Positions 27,058 to 34,208 of a stretch of 42,415 nucleotides of DNA are shown piece by piece. The notes beneath the pieces are model-generated. The model saw nothing but the letters and a program-made list of their open reading frames with translations, ran no database searches and was not told the DNA's origin. Made by a program: the position numbers and the translations under genes. Each line of letters opens with the position of its first letter. Position 1 is the stretch's first letter. Source of the stretch: Bacteroidales bacterium (lineage in GTDB: Bacteria > Bacteroidota > Bacteroidia > Bacteroidales > P3); contig JAGADZ010000077.1 in NCBI GenBank assembly GCA_017613375.1, positions 1 to 42,415 of the forward strand, written 5' to 3'.

Positions 27058-27813
27058 CTATTTTTGCCCTTTTGGGGATTGTAATTTCAATAAATCTTCG
27101 GGGGTGTCAATGGCGATATTCTCGACATCGGTCTCCCTGACACTTATACGGAAACCATTCTCCAGCCATCGCAGCTGTTCCAGCGATTCGCTAAGTTCCA
27201 GTGGCGTCTGTGCCAGTTTTGTGACTGACTCCAATATGTCAAGCCGGAATGCATAAATGCCAATATGTTTGTAATATTTTTGTTTTTCAAGCCATAAGTC
27301 CTTTTCAGTGTTTCGTAGATAGGGTATGGGTTGACGGCTAAAATAAAGTGCGTCGCCGCTTGGATTACACACCACCTTGACGACATTTGGCGAAAACAAC
27401 TCTTCTGGCGATGCGATGCTTTTCTTTAATGTCGCTATTTCTGTCTTTGGGTCGTCGAAGATGGCTGCGACGGTACGCAACTGTGATGCAGCCACACGTG
27501 GCTCGTCACCTTGAATGTTTATCACTACGTCGTAACAGTCGGCTGAATGCACAAGTTTCTTCACGACTTCGCCACAGCGGTCGGTGCCGCTCCGATGATG
27601 CTCTCCGGTCATCATAACCTCACCACCGAAGGCTCGCACCGCTTCGGCGATACGGCTGTCGTCAGTGGCGACAATGGCGCGTGACACTGCCGACGACTCC
27701 GTTACGCCACGCCAGACATGCTCTATCATGGGCTTGCCGTCAATCAATGCTAACGGTTTCCCGGGGAAGCGTGTCGACGCATATCGTGCAGGTATGATTC
27801 CCAATATTTTCAT
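27058..27813 (-). CDS. kdsB: 3-deoxy-manno-octulosonate cytidylyltransferase
   Basis: KdsB activates Kdo as CMP-Kdo for lipid A-core synthesis. The 251 residues show LGIIPARYASTRFPGKPLALIDGKPMIEHV, IVATDDSRIAEAV, VINIQGDEPRV, FSRQPIPYLR and the end motif IAIDTPEDLLKL, all typical. It is 9 bp downstream of the deoxynucleoside kinase gene and 23 bp upstream of the HU/SPOR gene in the same run. Confidence 0.96.
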   Translation of the reverse strand: MKILGIIPARYASTRFPGKPLALIDGKPMIEHVWRGVTESSAVSRAIVATDDSRIAEAVRAFGGEVMMTGEHHRSGTDRCGEVVKKLVHSADCYDVVINIQGDEPRVAASQLRTVAAIFDDPKTEIATLKKSIASPEELFSPNVVKVVCNPSGDALYFSRQPIPYLRNTEKDLWLEKQKYYKHIGIYAFRLDILESVTKLAQTPLELSESLEQLRWLENGFRISVRETDVENIAIDTPEDLLKLQSPKGQK

Positions 27814-27822
27814 TTTTGTGCC

Positions 27823-28437
27823 TTAGAACAGTCCGTTGAATTCGGCGTCGATTCTGTTGATTACGGTGCCGAGGTCCTCTCGGTTGTCGGCAAAGTTGAG
27901 TTCTTCGATGTCTATGACGAGTTTCTTGCCGCGGTCGTAGTCCTCAAACCACCGGTCGTAACGGTCGTTGAGATTGGTGAGATAGTCCAGACGGATAGAA
28001 CTCTCATAGCTTCTGCCTCGTTTCTGTATCTGTTTTATAAGCGAGGTGACCTCTCCATGGAGGTAAATCAGCAGGTCGGGCGGCTGAATGAAAGACTCAA
28101 GGAGTTCAAACACGGCAATGTAGTTCTCATAGTCGCGTGTATTCATCAGTCCCATGGCTTGCAGGTTGGGGGCGAAGATGTAGGCATCCTCATACAGTGT
28201 TCTGTCCTGCACGAAGTCACAGCCTGTCTGTTTCTTCTCCAAAAGCTGTTTATAGCGAGTGTGAAGATAGTAGATTTGAAGGTTGAAACTCCATCTGCGC
28301 ATGTCTTCATAGAAACTGTTGATGTAGGGGTTGTCGTCCATCTTCTCCAACAGGACGTCATATCCGTAGTGCTTCGCCAGCTTGTCGGTCAGCGTTGTCT
28401 TGCCTGAGCCTATGTTGCCTGCTATTGCTATATGCAT
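27823..28437 (-). CDS. Deoxynucleoside kinase
   Basis: The 204-residue enzyme phosphorylates deoxynucleosides in salvage. It has the P-loop AIAGNIGSGKTTL (about 4-16), the substrate motif DRTLYEDAYIFA (the usual DRS/ER-type region), and the lid HGEVTSLIKQIQKRGRSYE. It is the deoxyadenosine/deoxyguanosine kinase type common in Bacteroidetes and Firmicutes; the exact base preference cannot be read from sequence. It is the first gene of a minus-strand run with its own promoter at 28565-28593. Confidence 0.9.
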   Translation of the reverse strand: MHIAIAGNIGSGKTTLTDKLAKHYGYDVLLEKMDDNPYINSFYEDMRRWSFNLQIYYLHTRYKQLLEKKQTGCDFVQDRTLYEDAYIFAPNLQAMGLMNTRDYENYIAVFELLESFIQPPDLLIYLHGEVTSLIKQIQKRGRSYESSIRLDYLTNLNDRYDRWFEDYDRGKKLVIDIEELNFADNREDLGTVINRIDAEFNGLF

Positions 28438-28564
28438 ATTATATTATTTTTCTCTATTATATATCATGCACATCGGTTTTTATACCATCATATCATCTGT
28501 TCAAAATAAGTTGTATTTTGATACATAGATAGATAGCAAATAAACGATGTCTCTTTTAAAAAAG

Positions 28565-28593
28565 CAAATATACATATTTTTTGTAAATAACAA
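28565..28593 (-). promoter_or_regulatory. Promoter of the deoxynucleoside kinase run
   Basis: On the minus strand TTG (28593-28591) and TATATTTG (28572-28565) are spaced by 18 bp. The element is back to back with the plus-strand promoter at 28602-28633, so the two starts share about 70 bp. Confidence 0.65.
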
Positions 28594-28601
28594 CTCCTAA
28601 A

Positions 28602-28633
28602 TTTTGCAGGTCTGTATTATTTTCGTACCTTTG
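28602..28633 (+). promoter_or_regulatory. Promoter of the phosphoglucosamine mutase gene
   Basis: TTTTG (28602-28606), a 19-bp spacer and TACCTTTG (28626-28633) match the Bacteroidetes consensus, 47 bp before the start codon. Confidence 0.8.
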
Positions 28634-28680
28634 CACTTTAATTTTCAAAAATAACAATAATCATAAAATACAGAGGAATA

Positions 28681-30069
28681 ATGTCTTTAATAAAATCTAT
28701 TTCCGGTATTCGTGGCACTATAGGCGGCCAGCCCGGTGAGGGCCTCAGTCCTATTGATGTGGTTAAATTTACAGCTGCTTTCGCAACTTTCCTGCAACGT
28801 CAGCAGCCTGACAAGCGTCTCACTCTCGTGGTGGGCCGCGATGCCCGTCTGTCGGGCGCTATGGTGGATCGTCTCGTGGTGGCTACCCTTATGGGTATGG
28901 GCATCGATGTTATTGAGACGGGCCTCTCAACGACGCCGACGACAGAAATGACTGTTATCGACAAGCATGCCGACGGTGGTGTTATCATCACTGCTTCACA
29001 CAATCCCAAGCATTGGAACGCCCTCAAGCTGCTCAACGCAAAAGGCGAATTCATCGATGCTGCTGAAGGTAACGAGGTGCTTCGCCTTGCCGAGAGCGAC
29101 GAGATAATCTTCGCCGAAGTAGATAACTTGGGTCATGTCACAGAGGATTTGAACACTATTGACGCTCATATTCAGCGTGTACTGGCTCTGCCCTTGGTTG
29201 ACAAGGATGCCATTGCCAAGGCGGGTTTTCGCATCGCCGTCGATGCAGTCAACTCCACAGGCGGTATTGCCATTCCGCGTTTGCTACGAGCCCTTGGCGT
29301 GAAAGAAGTTGTAGAGCTCAACTGTGAGCCGACAGGCCATTTCGCCCACAATCCCGAGCCGTTGCCGCAGAATCTCACAGAGATAGCTTCTGTCGTTCCA
29401 CAGCAACACTGCGACCTTGGTATCGTGGTAGACCCTGATGTGGACCGTCTGGCTCTTGTCTGCGAGACTGGCGATATGTTCGGCGAGGAGTATACTCTGG
29501 TCTCCGTGGCTGAATATGTGCTGCAGCACACTCCAGGCAACACCGTGAGCAATATGTCCTCTACACGTGCCTTGCGCGACGTGACTGAAAAAATGGGCTA
29601 CAGCTATGCAGCCTCTGCCGTGGGCGAGGTCAACGTGACGACCAAAATGAAAGAGGTCAACGCCGTCATCGGTGGCGAAGGCAACGGTGGTGTCATCTAT
29701 CCTGAATTGCACTACGGACGCGATGCACTTGTCGGTGTGGCTCTCTTCCTCACCAATATGGCTAAACGCGGTATGAAGGCTTCCGAACTTCGTGCCACTT
29801 ATCCCGAATATGTGATATCGAAGAACCGCAAGGACCTGACCCCGGATATGGATGTTGACAATATCCTCCGTCAAATGGCGGACAAATACAAAAACGAGAA
29901 GGTCTCTACTATCGATGGCGTGAAGATTGATTTCGCCGACAGCTGGGCTCATCTCCGCAAGTCAAACACTGAGCCTATTATACGCATATACTGCGAGGCT
30001 CATACCGAGGAACAGGCCGACGCTCTGGCTCGGAAAATTATCGCCGACATAGAGTCTCTTATTGGTTGA
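28681..30069 (+). CDS. glmM: Phosphoglucosamine mutase (phosphohexomutase family)
   Basis: The 462-residue alpha-D-phosphohexomutase has the phosphoserine loop ITASHNPKHWNALKLLN (about 101-117), the metal-binding DPDVDRLALV (about 250), the sugar-binding GEGNGGVIYPELHYGRDA and the phosphate-binding RKSNTEPIIRIYCEA. GlmM turns glucosamine-6-phosphate into glucosamine-1-phosphate for UDP-GlcNAc and the cell wall. The family also has phosphomannomutases and glucomutases; the overall type and length favour GlmM. It is followed 18 bp later by a lipoprotein gene. Confidence 0.9.
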   Translation: MSLIKSISGIRGTIGGQPGEGLSPIDVVKFTAAFATFLQRQQPDKRLTLVVGRDARLSGAMVDRLVVATLMGMGIDVIETGLSTTPTTEMTVIDKHADGGVIITASHNPKHWNALKLLNAKGEFIDAAEGNEVLRLAESDEIIFAEVDNLGHVTEDLNTIDAHIQRVLALPLVDKDAIAKAGFRIAVDAVNSTGGIAIPRLLRALGVKEVVELNCEPTGHFAHNPEPLPQNLTEIASVVPQQHCDLGIVVDPDVDRLALVCETGDMFGEEYTLVSVAEYVLQHTPGNTVSNMSSTRALRDVTEKMGYSYAASAVGEVNVTTKMKEVNAVIGGEGNGGVIYPELHYGRDALVGVALFLTNMAKRGMKASELRATYPEYVISKNRKDLTPDMDVDNILRQMADKYKNEKVSTIDGVKIDFADSWAHLRKSNTEPIIRIYCEAHTEEQADALARKIIADIESLIG

Positions 30070-30087
30070 AGCCAAGGGATTTCCGAT

Positions 30088-30996
30088 ATGGAAAAACTTG
30101 AATTATCACTGAACAAGGGACTTGGATATCTGTTTGCTGGATTGCTCGCCTTGGCGTGCGTCAGTCTCGTGTCATGCGAGAGGGAAGAACCGACATCTAA
30201 TAATGTAGATACCACAATTTATCATCCTGGTGAACAGCACACACTCCACGTACCGGCACACGATACTGTGTTTGAAGCTGCAGGTATTCGCTTCAATATG
30301 ATTTATGTCCCTGCTGGAACCTTTACCATGGGTGCCACAACAGCAGTGGGAGCACCGGGTTATGACCCTGATGCCGATGCCTTGGAATCCCCAACACACC
30401 TTGTTCATGTCGACGCTTTCCTTATTGCTGATGTTGAAGTGTCTCAGTTCCTCTTCCTGGCTGTTACGGGTTTCAATCCGTCGCAACAGTCCGACTTGAC
30501 ATTGCCGGTGCATAATGTCTCCTTCGACAACGCCCTCCGTTTTATTGATTCCCTCAATAAGATTACAGGCTATAGTTTCCGTCTGCCTACCGAGGCGGAA
30601 TGGGAATATGCGGCTAAGGGCGGAGGATTGGCCGATTCCAACTACTATTTTTCTGGAAGCAACAACCCTGATAGGGTAGGGTGGTCCGTTAACAATGCAG
30701 GAGGTACTGTCCATGGTTCTCAAATGTTGCAGCCCAACGTTCTTGGACTTTACGACATGTCGGGCAACCTCAAGGAATGGTGCTCTGACTGGTACGGACT
30801 CTATACATCGGGGTCGCAGAGCAATCCTCAGGGACCTGAACGTCCAGCAAATGCCAACCTCAGGAAACGTGTTATCCGTGGCGGCTCATATCTGCAGTCG
30901 CCATACTATCAGCGTAATACTGCAAGGGATTTTCTTTTCGGCTCATCTGAGACCAAAGACATCGGATTTCGTTTTGTTATCCCTGTATCGAAATAG
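30088..30996 (+). CDS. Lipoprotein with SUMF1/FGE-sulfatase fold, probably non-catalytic
   Basis: The 302-residue protein has a lipoprotein signal (lipobox VSLVSC, Cys30) and a SUMF1-type C-lectin fold from about 53 to 300: MIYVPAGTFTMGA, RLPTEAEWEYAAKGG, GLYDMSGNLKEWCSDWY, RVIRGGSY and DIGFRFV. True formylglycine-generating enzymes carry two Cys just after the GGSY block; here the residues are GGSYLQSPYYQRNTAR with no Cys, so sulfatase activation is unlikely. Related lipoproteins in this phylum (GldJ/GldK type) are structural, but this one is shorter and not near T9SS genes. A terminator follows at once. Confidence 0.85.
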   Translation: MEKLELSLNKGLGYLFAGLLALACVSLVSCEREEPTSNNVDTTIYHPGEQHTLHVPAHDTVFEAAGIRFNMIYVPAGTFTMGATTAVGAPGYDPDADALESPTHLVHVDAFLIADVEVSQFLFLAVTGFNPSQQSDLTLPVHNVSFDNALRFIDSLNKITGYSFRLPTEAEWEYAAKGGGLADSNYYFSGSNNPDRVGWSVNNAGGTVHGSQMLQPNVLGLYDMSGNLKEWCSDWYGLYTSGSQSNPQGPERPANANLRKRVIRGGSYLQSPYYQRNTARDFLFGSSETKDIGFRFVIPVSK

Positions 30997-31007
30997 ATTG
31001 CAATACA

Positions 31008-31039
31008 AAAACAGCCTCCATTATGGAGGCTGTTTCTTT
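31008..31039 (+). terminator. Terminator after the SUMF1-fold gene
   Basis: ACAGCCTCCA at 31011-31020 pairs perfectly with TGGAGGCTGT at 31024-31033, with A before and TTTCTTT after. The following 300 bp (31040-31349) contain no gene, promoter or repeat I can support. Confidence 0.9.
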
Positions 31040-31349
31040 GTACCCCTAACCGAACTATTCTCGAACAACTTTATGGAAGACCTGGAGAAGATATGGGAAT
31101 TGAGAACCTTTATTCCAAACCCCTCATCACCACCCTTGCTATACCGTTCTACTGATACCAAGGATGTGGATTGATGCCATGAATGTCACCCCCTTTTTTT
31201 GACTTGATGCTTTATATTATAAGAAAGTAAAAAAAAGTGGGTAAATGTATAAAAGAAAGTAAGTTAAGTAGAGTGATGCATCTAAAGGTTATGATGAGAC
31301 AAAACCTCTTCACGAGTCGCAGCGCCACTACAGTGGAGATAATTAATAG

Positions 31350-31532
31350 AAGTTGCGTAAGCAGTACCCAATGTTTGAAGATGGTGCATTCTTCTCCATC
31401 GATTGTGTTGAAAACTATGAGCTCATTCGGGAGCTTATTACCTTTGGTGCTGACCTTGTAGTACTTTCCCCCGATGAGATCCGTTCCCAAATTATCGAGC
31501 GAATTCAGGCAATGAGCCGGCGTTATCAGTAA
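31350..31532 (+). pseudogene. C-terminal remnant of a WYL-domain transcription regulator
   Basis: The frame ending TAA at 31530-31532 reads KLRKQYPMFEDGAFFSID, then YELIRELITFGADLVVLSP and DEIRSQIIERI. This is the characteristic C-terminal end of WYL-domain regulators (a 'front/back' helix, then LITFG.D..VLSP..LR). Upstream in the same frame are two stop codons (TAA TAG at 31344-31349), and no helix-turn-helix or WYL core remains. An ATG at 31371 could still express 53 residues. It marks a deletion or rearrangement next to the accessory ATPase gene. Confidence 0.65.
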
Positions 31533-31571
31533 TTATTTATGCAATCCAAATTATGTAATTTTCATAATTAA

Positions 31572-31602
31572 TTTTGCATAATTAGAAAAAGTTGTATCTT
31601 TG
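31572..31602 (+). promoter_or_regulatory. Promoter of the AAA ATPase gene
   Basis: TTTTG (31572-31576), an 18-bp spacer and TATCTTTG (31595-31602) match the consensus, 24 bp before the start codon. Confidence 0.8.
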
Positions 31603-31625
31603 CAGTCGAAAATAAAGTAAAAAAA

Positions 31626-32771
31626 ATGCAAAAAGACGACAATCCTTTCATTGTAAGCGGACATATCCAACCTCAGTATTTCTGCGACCGTCAGGTGGAA
31701 TCGGAGCGACTCACGAAGTTGCTTCTCAACGGCAATAATGTGGTGCTGAAATCAGACCGCCGTATGGGTAAAACAGGATTGATACAATACTGTTTCGATA
31801 AACCAGAACTTAGCAAGAGATACTATACCTTTTTTGTAGACATCCTTCACACCTCCTGCTTACAGGAGTTGGTTCACGAGTTGGGGCGGGCTGTGTACGA
31901 CCAGACGGTGCCGCACGGCAAAAAGATGACCCAGCGATTCCTCAAAGCCATCAAAAGTCTCAGTGGCAAGATGGGCTTCGATGCCAACACCGGTATGCCC
32001 ACTTTCAGTCTTGGGTTAGGAGATATCGAACAGCCAGAGTACACCTTAGAGGAAATCTTCCGCTATCTGCAGCAAGCCGACCACCCCTGCATTGTAGCTA
32101 TCGACGAGTTCCAACAGATTGGCCACTATCCCGAGAAGAATATCGAGGCGTTGCTGAGGGGATATATCCAGAAGATAGACAACTGCCGTTTCATTTTTGC
32201 TGGTAGCGAGAAGCATATGCTCGGGCGAATGTTTGACAGCGGCAACCGACCATTTTACAAGAGTGCCGACAGCATTGGACTGGAAGCTATTGCCCGTGAG
32301 GTATATGTGAAGTTCATTTGTCGTATGTTTGCCGAGCGGGGAAGAACGATTGACACTGCGTTGGCCGAGAAGGTGTATGACCTGTTTGAGGGTCACACCT
32401 ACTATGTGCAGAAGACTATGAACGAGGTTTTCTCCAACATGCCACGAGGTGAGCGGTGCACCGACGAGACTGTCCAGATGTCGTTGCAAGCGATACTCGA
32501 TGGGAACGATATGTTCTATCGTGATACTTTGTCGCGTATGCCTTTAAGACAGAAATCCTTGCTTTACGCTATTGCCACTGACAGGAAAGCTTCGCAGATT
32601 ACCTCTGCCGCGTTCATCAAACGGCATAAGTTGACATCTGCCAGTTCGGTGCAGACGGCCATCAAGAAACTATTGGAGGATGACTATATTGTGGAGGATG
32701 CCAAGCAATATCGGGTAAGCGACCGCTTCTTCGCACTGTGGATTCTTCGTCTCCTAGCATTGGGTATTTAA
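31626..32771 (+). CDS. AAA ATPase of the archaeal-type (ATPase_2) family
   Basis: The 381-residue protein begins with the family entry NPFIVSGHIQPQYFCDRQVE, a P-loop of the R-R-x-G-K-T form (SDRRMGKTGL, about 44-53) and Walker B CIVAIDEFQQI (about 156-166), then a sensor FIFAGSEKHML. The C-terminal part, about 290-381, is a winged helix (QITSAAFIKRHKLTSASSVQTAIKKLLEDDYI). The DUF234 nuclease domain found in some relatives is absent. These ATPases are abundant, variable accessory genes in Bacteroidales with no settled function; some are STAND-like and suspected in defence. It stands alone with its own promoter. Confidence 0.85.
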   Translation: MQKDDNPFIVSGHIQPQYFCDRQVESERLTKLLLNGNNVVLKSDRRMGKTGLIQYCFDKPELSKRYYTFFVDILHTSCLQELVHELGRAVYDQTVPHGKKMTQRFLKAIKSLSGKMGFDANTGMPTFSLGLGDIEQPEYTLEEIFRYLQQADHPCIVAIDEFQQIGHYPEKNIEALLRGYIQKIDNCRFIFAGSEKHMLGRMFDSGNRPFYKSADSIGLEAIAREVYVKFICRMFAERGRTIDTALAEKVYDLFEGHTYYVQKTMNEVFSNMPRGERCTDETVQMSLQAILDGNDMFYRDTLSRMPLRQKSLLYAIATDRKASQITSAAFIKRHKLTSASSVQTAIKKLLEDDYIVEDAKQYRVSDRFFALWILRLLALGI

Positions 32772-32848
32772 TTACCCGCGCAAATAAGTTGCGCACGGTG
32801 TTTGTACTTTTGTAAACGAAAAAACCGCACTGATTCAAGAAAACAACG

Positions 32849-32856
32849 TATCTTTG
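32849..32856 (+). promoter_or_regulatory. TATCTTTG element before a 27-codon ORF
   Basis: A perfect TAnnTTTG match 12 bp before an ATG. No good -33 box is seen. It may be the surviving promoter of a gene otherwise lost. Confidence 0.4.
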
Positions 32857-32867
32857 CAAATTAAAAA

Positions 32868-32951
32868 ATGAGAGAAATCCGGCACGGCACTCTAATTAAA
32901 AAAAAGCCAATGCCAAAGAGACCTTTGAAACGATTGTCATTCCTGTTCTGA
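32868..32951 (+). CDS. Tiny ORF, possibly a frameshifted gene remnant
   Basis: The ATG is 12 bp after a TATCTTTG box. The frame gives 27 residues (MREIRHGTLIKKKPMPKR...). After a run of eight A the other frame reads ANAKETFETIVIPVLN and then stop, which looks more protein-like, so a frameshift at the A run is possible. I do not recognise either reading. Confidence 0.25.
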   Translation: MREIRHGTLIKKKPMPKRPLKRLSFLF

Positions 32952-33173
32952 ATTAGAACCGTTAGGCTGTTAGCAGTCTGGTTTGCCTGCTGCCTCGCTT
33001 CGGTGAGTGCAAATAGAGATGTTTGTAATTCGGCAGGTCCGTGCCTTTGGTGCATGGCTTAGAAAGTTAGCCATAACATCCTATAGTATTATCGGTATTT
33101 ATAGCTATATGAATATTGAGATATTATTTATAGTTATATTCAGTTATGGAGATTTGATCTGAAGTAATATGTA

Positions 33174-33257
33174 ATGGGAATGGCAATTGTCAAGAAGGAT
33201 AATAGTAATTCAGTAAAAGGTGATAGCATTACAGACCAGAGAGTTACGAGGGGATAA
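33174..33257 (+). CDS. Tiny ORF of unknown meaning
   Basis: A 27-residue frame (MGMAIVKKDNSNSV..., ending TDQRVTRG) stops at the edge of the tRNA terminator. It has no visible promoter or ribosome site. The rest of 32952-33173 is AT-rich noncoding DNA with a loose direct repeat around ATTTATAG (33097 and 33127); I see no gene there. It may be the head of a lost gene or chance. Confidence 0.2.
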   Translation: MGMAIVKKDNSNSVKGDSITDQRVTRG

Positions 33258-33296
33258 AAAAAAGAAAGCGACAAAATCTGATGATTTTATCGCTTT
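33256..33296 (-). terminator. Terminator of tRNA-Glu, first copy
   Basis: AAAGCGACAAAATC (33265-33278) pairs with GATTTTATCGCTTT (33283-33296) with one G-U. On the minus strand it follows the tRNA 3' end and runs into T residues. The same hairpin follows the second tRNA copy. Confidence 0.85.
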
Positions 33297-33298
33297 AG

Positions 33299-33372
33299 TA
33301 CCGCATGCCGGAGTCGAACCGGCGATCTACTGCGTGAGAGGCAGTTGTCCTGGACCACTAGACGAATGCGGC
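33299..33372 (-). tRNA. tRNA-Glu (anticodon CUC), first copy
   Basis: The minus strand folds as a complete 74-base tRNA: acceptor GCCGCAT/ATGCGGT, D arm, anticodon stem ACTGC/GCAGT with loop CTCTCAC (anticodon CUC, reading GAG), and T arm GCCGG-TTCGACT-CCGGC. CCA is not encoded. It is identical to the copy at 42278-42351. In this copy a 7-bp repeat array separates the gene from its promoter. Confidence 0.95.
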
Positions 33373-33386
33373 AGTTTCTTTAATTT

Positions 33387-33421
33387 CAAATGATGAATTA
33401 TGAATTTCGAAATTCGAATTT
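33387..33421. repeat. 7-bp periodic array in the leader of tRNA-Glu copy 1
   Basis: Five 7-bp units, with GAA at period seven (TGAATTA, TGAATTT, CGAAATT, CGAATTT), lie between the tRNA and its TACTTTTG promoter element. The second tRNA copy lacks them and has a leader about 46 bp shorter. Confidence 0.6.
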
Positions 33422-33452
33422 ATACTTTCATAAGTCTCTTTGAAATCGGCTG

Positions 33453-33460
33453 CAAAAGTA
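33453..33460 (-). promoter_or_regulatory. Probable -7 element of tRNA-Glu copy 1
   Basis: The minus strand reads TACTTTTG (TAnnTTTG). The flanking sequence (GAAATCGG.TGCAAAAGTAC on the plus strand) is shared with the second copy at 42386-42393, which supports a conserved promoter. Confidence 0.6.
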
Positions 33461-33480
33461 CTGCTTTTTTTTATTGAAAT

Positions 33481-34008
33481 TCATGGATTTCTAGACTTGC
33501 TGATGTTTCGGAAATGGGTAGGAGTGATACCCATTATCTTCTTGAAGGCAGAATGGAAAACCTGACGATTGCTGTAGCCACACATCTCGCCGATGACCTC
33601 TATTTTATAGTTGTAATAATTGCTGTCGCTCAACAGGTGTACGGCTTCATCGACCCTGTAATGGTTAAGCAAAGAGGCAAAATTGTGGTTCAGATAGTTG
33701 TTGATTACAAACGAGAGTTTGGTCTTATTGGTGCCAACAGCTTTAGACAGGTCCTGCAGAGTAAGATTGGGATTTCTATATAGTTTATCCCTTTCCATCA
33801 ATTGTTGAAGGACATTGATTATGGCACGGCTCTGTTCATCCGAATTGTCAGGAATAACATACGACACTTTTTCAACCAGTATTTTCTTCGTTTTTTCCTC
33901 TTCGAGGTTTTTTTTCATTATCCTGTGATACACTCTCCGAATGTGGATGAACATAAAAAAAAGGACAAAATTAAAGATGAGCGATAATATCAGCACTATT
34001 GTTTTCAT
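33481..34008 (-). CDS. Membrane-anchored AraC-family transcription regulator without sensor domain
   Basis: The 175-residue protein has one N-terminal membrane helix (about 4-22, IVLILSLIFNFVLFFMF), a charged linker, and a C-terminal AraC double helix-turn-helix at about 78-170 (LTLQDLSKAVGTNKTKLSFVINNYL; VIGEMCGYSNRQVFHSAFKKIMGITPTHFR). Bacteroidetes have long TPR-membrane-AraC regulators; here the whole periplasmic/TPR sensor part is missing and the protein starts at the helix. It is divergent from the porin-pst-cys run, 200 bp away, and is the obvious candidate to control it. A TAnnTTTG match (34013-34020, minus strand) sits only 5 bp before the ATG, which would give a leaderless transcript. 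Confidence 0.82.
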   Translation of the reverse strand: MKTIVLILSLIFNFVLFFMFIHIRRVYHRIMKKNLEEEKTKKILVEKVSYVIPDNSDEQSRAIINVLQQLMERDKLYRNPNLTLQDLSKAVGTNKTKLSFVINNYLNHNFASLLNHYRVDEAVHLLSDSNYYNYKIEVIGEMCGYSNRQVFHSAFKKIMGITPTHFRNISKSRNP

Positions 34009-34168
34009 GCTGCAAAATTACAAATAAAATATCAACAACAACTGTGTTTCAATGATAAATATGTAAAAAATGCCGAATTATTACAATGTAACATTACACA
34101 ATGACAAATAATTTACGAATTACGACACTATTGTATTTTTAATGACATTCCCAGTTACGAATTGAATG

Positions 34169-34176
34169 TATTTTTG
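34169..34176 (+). promoter_or_regulatory. Probable -7 element of the porin-pst-cys operon
   Basis: TATTTTTG matches TAnnTTTG, 33 bp before the porin ATG. The -33 region is weak, which would fit activation by the divergent AraC-type protein. Confidence 0.55.
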
Positions 34177-34208
34177 CAATGAAGATTTGACTGATATTGC
34201 ATAATGAA

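Noticed and set aside
30088-30996. Calling this a formylglycine-generating enzyme
   Set aside because: The catalytic Cys pair is absent and no sulfatase gene is nearby.
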